A stretch of DNA of 22,524 nt from Oppiella nova. Taxonomy: Eukaryota > Arthropoda > Arachnida > Sarcoptiformes > Oppiidae. Where the stretch lies: NCBI GenBank assembly GCA_905397405.1, contig CAJPVJ010000595.1, positions 1-22,524 of the forward strand, in the 5' to 3' direction. The stretch's first letter is position 1. Each line of letters begins with the position of its first letter. The notes beneath the pieces are model-generated. The model was not told the origin of the DNA and made no database searches. It saw only the letters and a list, made by a program, of their open reading frames with translations. Below are positions 19,362 to 22,524 of the stretch, piece after piece. The position numbers and the translations under genes were made by a program.

Positions 19362-20181
19362 ATGAATGTCATGTTATGTAACGACCGCTCGAAAGTGACA
19401 ATTAGTGGTCAACAAGACATTGGTCTACAGGAGCTGATCACCACTTCACGCAATAATAACACTAATAATACGAATAATAAGTCAAACGTTAACAACGGAA
19501 AGAACAGTAAGAATATTCTGAAGGCAAAGATCATTAAGAATAAGACACCGAAACAGTGTATACAAAGTGATGGCAAACCAGTCATTCCATCGGTGTCTAT
19601 AAGTCCAGTGAAACACAGTTTTGGAAATTCAGATATAATTAATGGAAAGTTAGAGGAAGTGTGCGAAACGCTGTCCGACTCGACCCCATCGGACACCGGC
19701 ATAGATGTGGTGATCGACGGCGTGGACGTCGGCAGTGGCGGCGACGATAAGGACGATGGGGCGGGCAATGGGGGCAATGGGACGCCTACCCATTACTTCA
19801 CCACTAGTGACGACTGGTCGGTCAGCTATAAGGGCATACTATTGCCGAAGTTGACCAACGATTTCAAGGACGCGCACCTGGAGGCCGCGTACCAGCGATA
19901 TTCGCACCGTCAGCGCCAAAAGTCACTCGTCATCCTCAACGTAATCGATATACTCTTAAAGTTGAGTCTTTTAATTATATACGCCATCAGCGATGGCACG
20001 CCTACCGGTGCCCACGAGTCCGATAGTGTGGGCAATCGACTCAAGTACCGCATATTATATAACATTCCGTGGTTTGCGATCAATGGGTCACTCATCGCAC
20101 TCATCACGTGTTGGAAACAGTTTGCCAACAATTACCTACACTGGGGGGCTATATTCACCTGGATCATTTTCAATATACAAG
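19362..20181 (+). CDS. Transmembrane adenylyl cyclase, first coding exon (partial; gene continues beyond the window)
   Basis: Class III transmembrane adenylyl cyclases make cAMP from ATP at the plasma membrane under G-protein control. This exon encodes the first 273 residues and one base of the next codon. Residues 1-150 are a soluble, poorly conserved N-terminus, Asn-rich at about 31-50 and Gly/Asp-rich at about 119-140. The recognisable part starts near residue 150 (DWSVSYKGILLPKL) and runs through LEAAYQRYSHRQRQKSL, a motif that precedes the first membrane helix in this family. Helices follow at about 188-208, 232-252 and 257 onward, with FANNYLHW between the second and third. No catalytic residues lie in this exon, so the call rests on the N-terminal pattern; the fit seems best to the AC9/Ac13E group, but other subtypes are possible. 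The ATG at 19362 has an in-frame stop directly before it. The donor GTTTGC at 20182 is weak, but the open frame ends seven bases after the three codons that follow it. Confidence 0.68.
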
Positions 20182-22416
20182 GTTTGCTTTTTTAATGCTA
20201 CTATTAATATTATGACTGATTCCGTTTATCGGAAACCAATGTAAAGTTTTCTAAATAGTTGATCATAGACGACCTCAGCTAGTTTTACTTAAGCCATTAT
20301 TTCTGAAGTATTACCTGAAATTACTTATTTTTAAAATTATTAAAATTACAATATAATATTGCTTATATTTCAAAGTTAAATACAAATTGTTGGAGGAGTG
20401 AATGAAACTGCAATATAAAAGTCAATTAAATATTTGCATGAATACAATATAAGTCACATATTACTTAAACTTTTGTGACAACTCAATTGAAATATGATAC
20501 CCGTAATATATTATTGTAATAGCTGATTTATTAGCCATTAATATTCTTAAACATATTTGCCATTCATTTATGATTTATAATGATTTATGAGATATTGAGA
20601 GCAATGTTTATTCAGGATATTATAAAAATATGGCATGTGAAGTGATTTTTGCGGATTATTGTCAAAACACTATTGAAATATAAATGTAAAATATAAATAT
20701 TATGATAAATTTTATCAGATAAAACATTCATTTATACAGTACATTGAAAATTTAATAAATTCAGTTTATTGGTTTTGAATGCAATAATTATTGCATTTGT
20801 TTGAGTAATTTATTTGTTTGAAAATTAGAACAATATAATTATATTTATTTATAAATTTATATTAATAATAACTAAAAATGTTGTGTACTTTTTTGATTTA
20901 TATGTAATTTATAATTAGCTATTAATATAAAATCATAATTTTACATTGAATTAAGTAGGTTAACAAAAAGCTTTTTATATTATAGATTTAAAAAAATATA
21001 CTGTAGTGGTGGTGTATACATATAGAATTAAGTTTAAATAAAATTATATTATATTATAGAACCAGTTTATAATTTTAAAATATATTAGTAAATTAATTAA
21101 TTAAGGTAATATTAATTAACACTTATAAATTATTTATTTATTTGCTTAAATACTATATTAAATGTAGAATTTTATTTATACCCACTTTAACTTGTTGTAA
21201 TTTGAGTATGGTGGAAAATACCATAGACTTAATTAAGATAATGCAAGTCTTTTGACTAAAATGAAAAAATTTATTTTTATTTTTCGGAGACCCATTGTAA
21301 TTGTATCTGTTTTTCAAAATAATATTGTATTTCAATAAAGATATTACTGAACGGAAATATATAAGTTTGTACACTATATAAACAGACAGTTATTCTCTAT
21401 TGCACTCTATTTCCTAATACTGTATCTAATATCTTGAACTCTATTTTCACTTTTGTTATCAGTCTATGAAATTTGGTTTCTCTGCTCACAGACATTGCAT
21501 TCAATACCTATTTATTAAACTTGGAGTCTATTAACTAAAGCGATGAACAATTTTATATCATTTTTCCTTTTCGATGAATATACAAAATTGTCATCACTTT
21601 AATATCAATGTTAATACAATTAATGATTTCAAAGTTTTCATTAACCGATAGCTTAATAAATAATTTAAATATATTTAATAAAATGTACGTTTCATATGTA
21701 ATAAATATTTGAATTGGGTTTAAGAATATTCGTGCTCTCAGTTCATACTTGATCTTTTCAATTCATGCAACTATTCTCTCTCTCTCTCTCTCTCTCTCGT
21801 CACTTACTCACTCAGTCAGCCATTCATTGATTGAAAATTTAAAATCAAAAGAGTAAATCTTATTAAAATGATATCTTTCACCACTTAACTAAACACACAG
21901 AAAAATAGTCCAAAACTAGATTTTAGTGAATCAATAAAGTTATACACATTTTATTCAAATTCTGAATGATTTGACAATGAACCAAACATTTTCAAATCTA
22001 TTTTATAAATAAATTGTTTTAAAATTCAATATTTAAAAATATATTAAAAACAAGTGCATAATATTTTGAAAATTAACAAATTATAGTTAACATGTTTAAT
22101 ATGAGAGACTGACATATATTGATAATTTTTAAAGTAAACATTGAAATTAAAATTAACCAGTTGTGAAAAAAAGTGCAAAATAAAATTGTGATTTATTACA
22201 TAATTATGAACCTGAATATTCCTGAATATTACAAAACCTGAATTAGTTTATGATTAAAATAAATTACAAAAAAATCGAAACCATAACCAAACTTTATATT
22301 GCACGCATATTCGCACATAATTTATATTGATCAAATACTTAGTTTTGACATAAATTATTATTTTTCCCGTATTATTTTGATAATCTTTATCATTTTTATG
22401 TACCGGCATTTAAATA
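20182..22416 (+). other. AT-rich intron of the cyclase gene (start only)
   Basis: After the exon end at 20181 no further coding similarity appears on either strand, and the next cyclase exon must lie beyond the window. The stretch is A/T-rich with dense stops, a (CT)n tract at about 21775-21798 and a small tandem 10-bp repeat (CCTGAATATT twice) at 22211-22230. Confidence 0.5.
21775..21798. repeat. (TC)n microsatellite
   Basis: A TC tract of about 24 bases followed by CACTTACTCACTCAGTCAG, similar in style to the promoter-side TC tract at 2338. It lies in the presumed cyclase intron. Confidence 0.88.
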
Positions 22417-22497
22417 CAGTGCACTTTCCATATAGTAACTCTCCTTATAGTAAACTCTCCTTATAGTGGACGAAATATATTGATTTGGCGGCCACTG
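22417..22497. mobile_element. Short pogo/Tigger-type MITE, 81 bp
   Basis: The element starts CAGTG (22417-22421) and ends CACTG (22493-22497), and is flanked on both sides by TA (22415-22416 and 22498-22499), the usual target duplication of Tc1/mariner and pogo families. Its left half has repeated AACTCTCCTTATAGT words about 17 bases apart, ending in GTGGAC. This is the style of subterminal repeats in pogo/Tigger elements, whose ends often read ACTCTC then TATAG-GGAC. There is no coding capacity. It may be an intact tiny MITE or a solo terminal region closed by chance. Confidence 0.5.
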
Positions 22498-22524
22498 TAT
22501 ACCTATAATGTTAATTGACTCCCT

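Noticed and set aside
1-22524. CRISPR arrays, bacterial operons, rRNA genes, or retroviral/LTR elements
   Set aside because: Introns, codon pattern and gene families show animal nuclear DNA. No spaced direct-repeat array, reverse transcriptase, integrase or long terminal repeats were seen.

Overview
The window looks like nuclear DNA of an animal, most likely an arthropod and possibly a mite. That is an inference from protein resemblance and genome style: very AT-rich non-coding DNA, introns of only 62-188 bases in the left-hand gene, many (TC)n/(GA)n tracts, and GC-richer exons. It holds one complete multi-exon gene and the first coding exon of a second, both on the plus strand, separated by about 11.5 kb of AT-rich sequence.

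Layout. 1-2290: AT-rich upstream DNA with no supported gene, one unusual GC-rich folded element (255-336) and a small (CAAAA)n tract. 2290-2893: promoter and 5' leader of the first gene. 2894-7772: a Niemann-Pick C1 (NPC1) gene in nine coding exons, predicted to give 1381 residues with signal peptide, N-terminal sterol domain, TM1, middle lumenal domain, sterol-sensing domain, cysteine-rich lumenal domain and the last five-helix block. 7773-9180: 3' flank. 9180-9660: a GC-richer, G/GA-rich patch that could be a promoter or 5' non-coding exon. 9660-19220: mostly AT-rich DNA with dinucleotide tracts, a recent ~0.57 kb tandem duplication (11781-12928), a pogo/Tigger-like relic near 14840, and a perfect 110-bp duplicate whose second copy ends at the window's only ambiguous base (16703). 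19221-20181: the exon that begins the coding region of a transmembrane class III adenylyl cyclase, preceded by three tiny upstream ORFs. 20182-22524: the start of its next intron, with an 81-bp pogo/Tigger-type MITE near the window end.

The two genes have separate jobs: NPC1 exports sterol from late endosomes/lysosomes, and the cyclase makes cAMP at the membrane. Nothing suggests they work as a unit. I found no CRISPR, operon-like or retroviral content and no clear new multi-gene system. The most interesting points are in the NPC1 protein. Both polar residues that contact the sterol hydroxyl in vertebrate NPC1 appear replaced, one disulfide pair of the N-terminal domain is lost as a pair, and the loop used to dock NPC2 is shortened. 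After these come the start-stop element directly abutting the cyclase start codon, and a repeat/gap junction that may be an assembly artefact.
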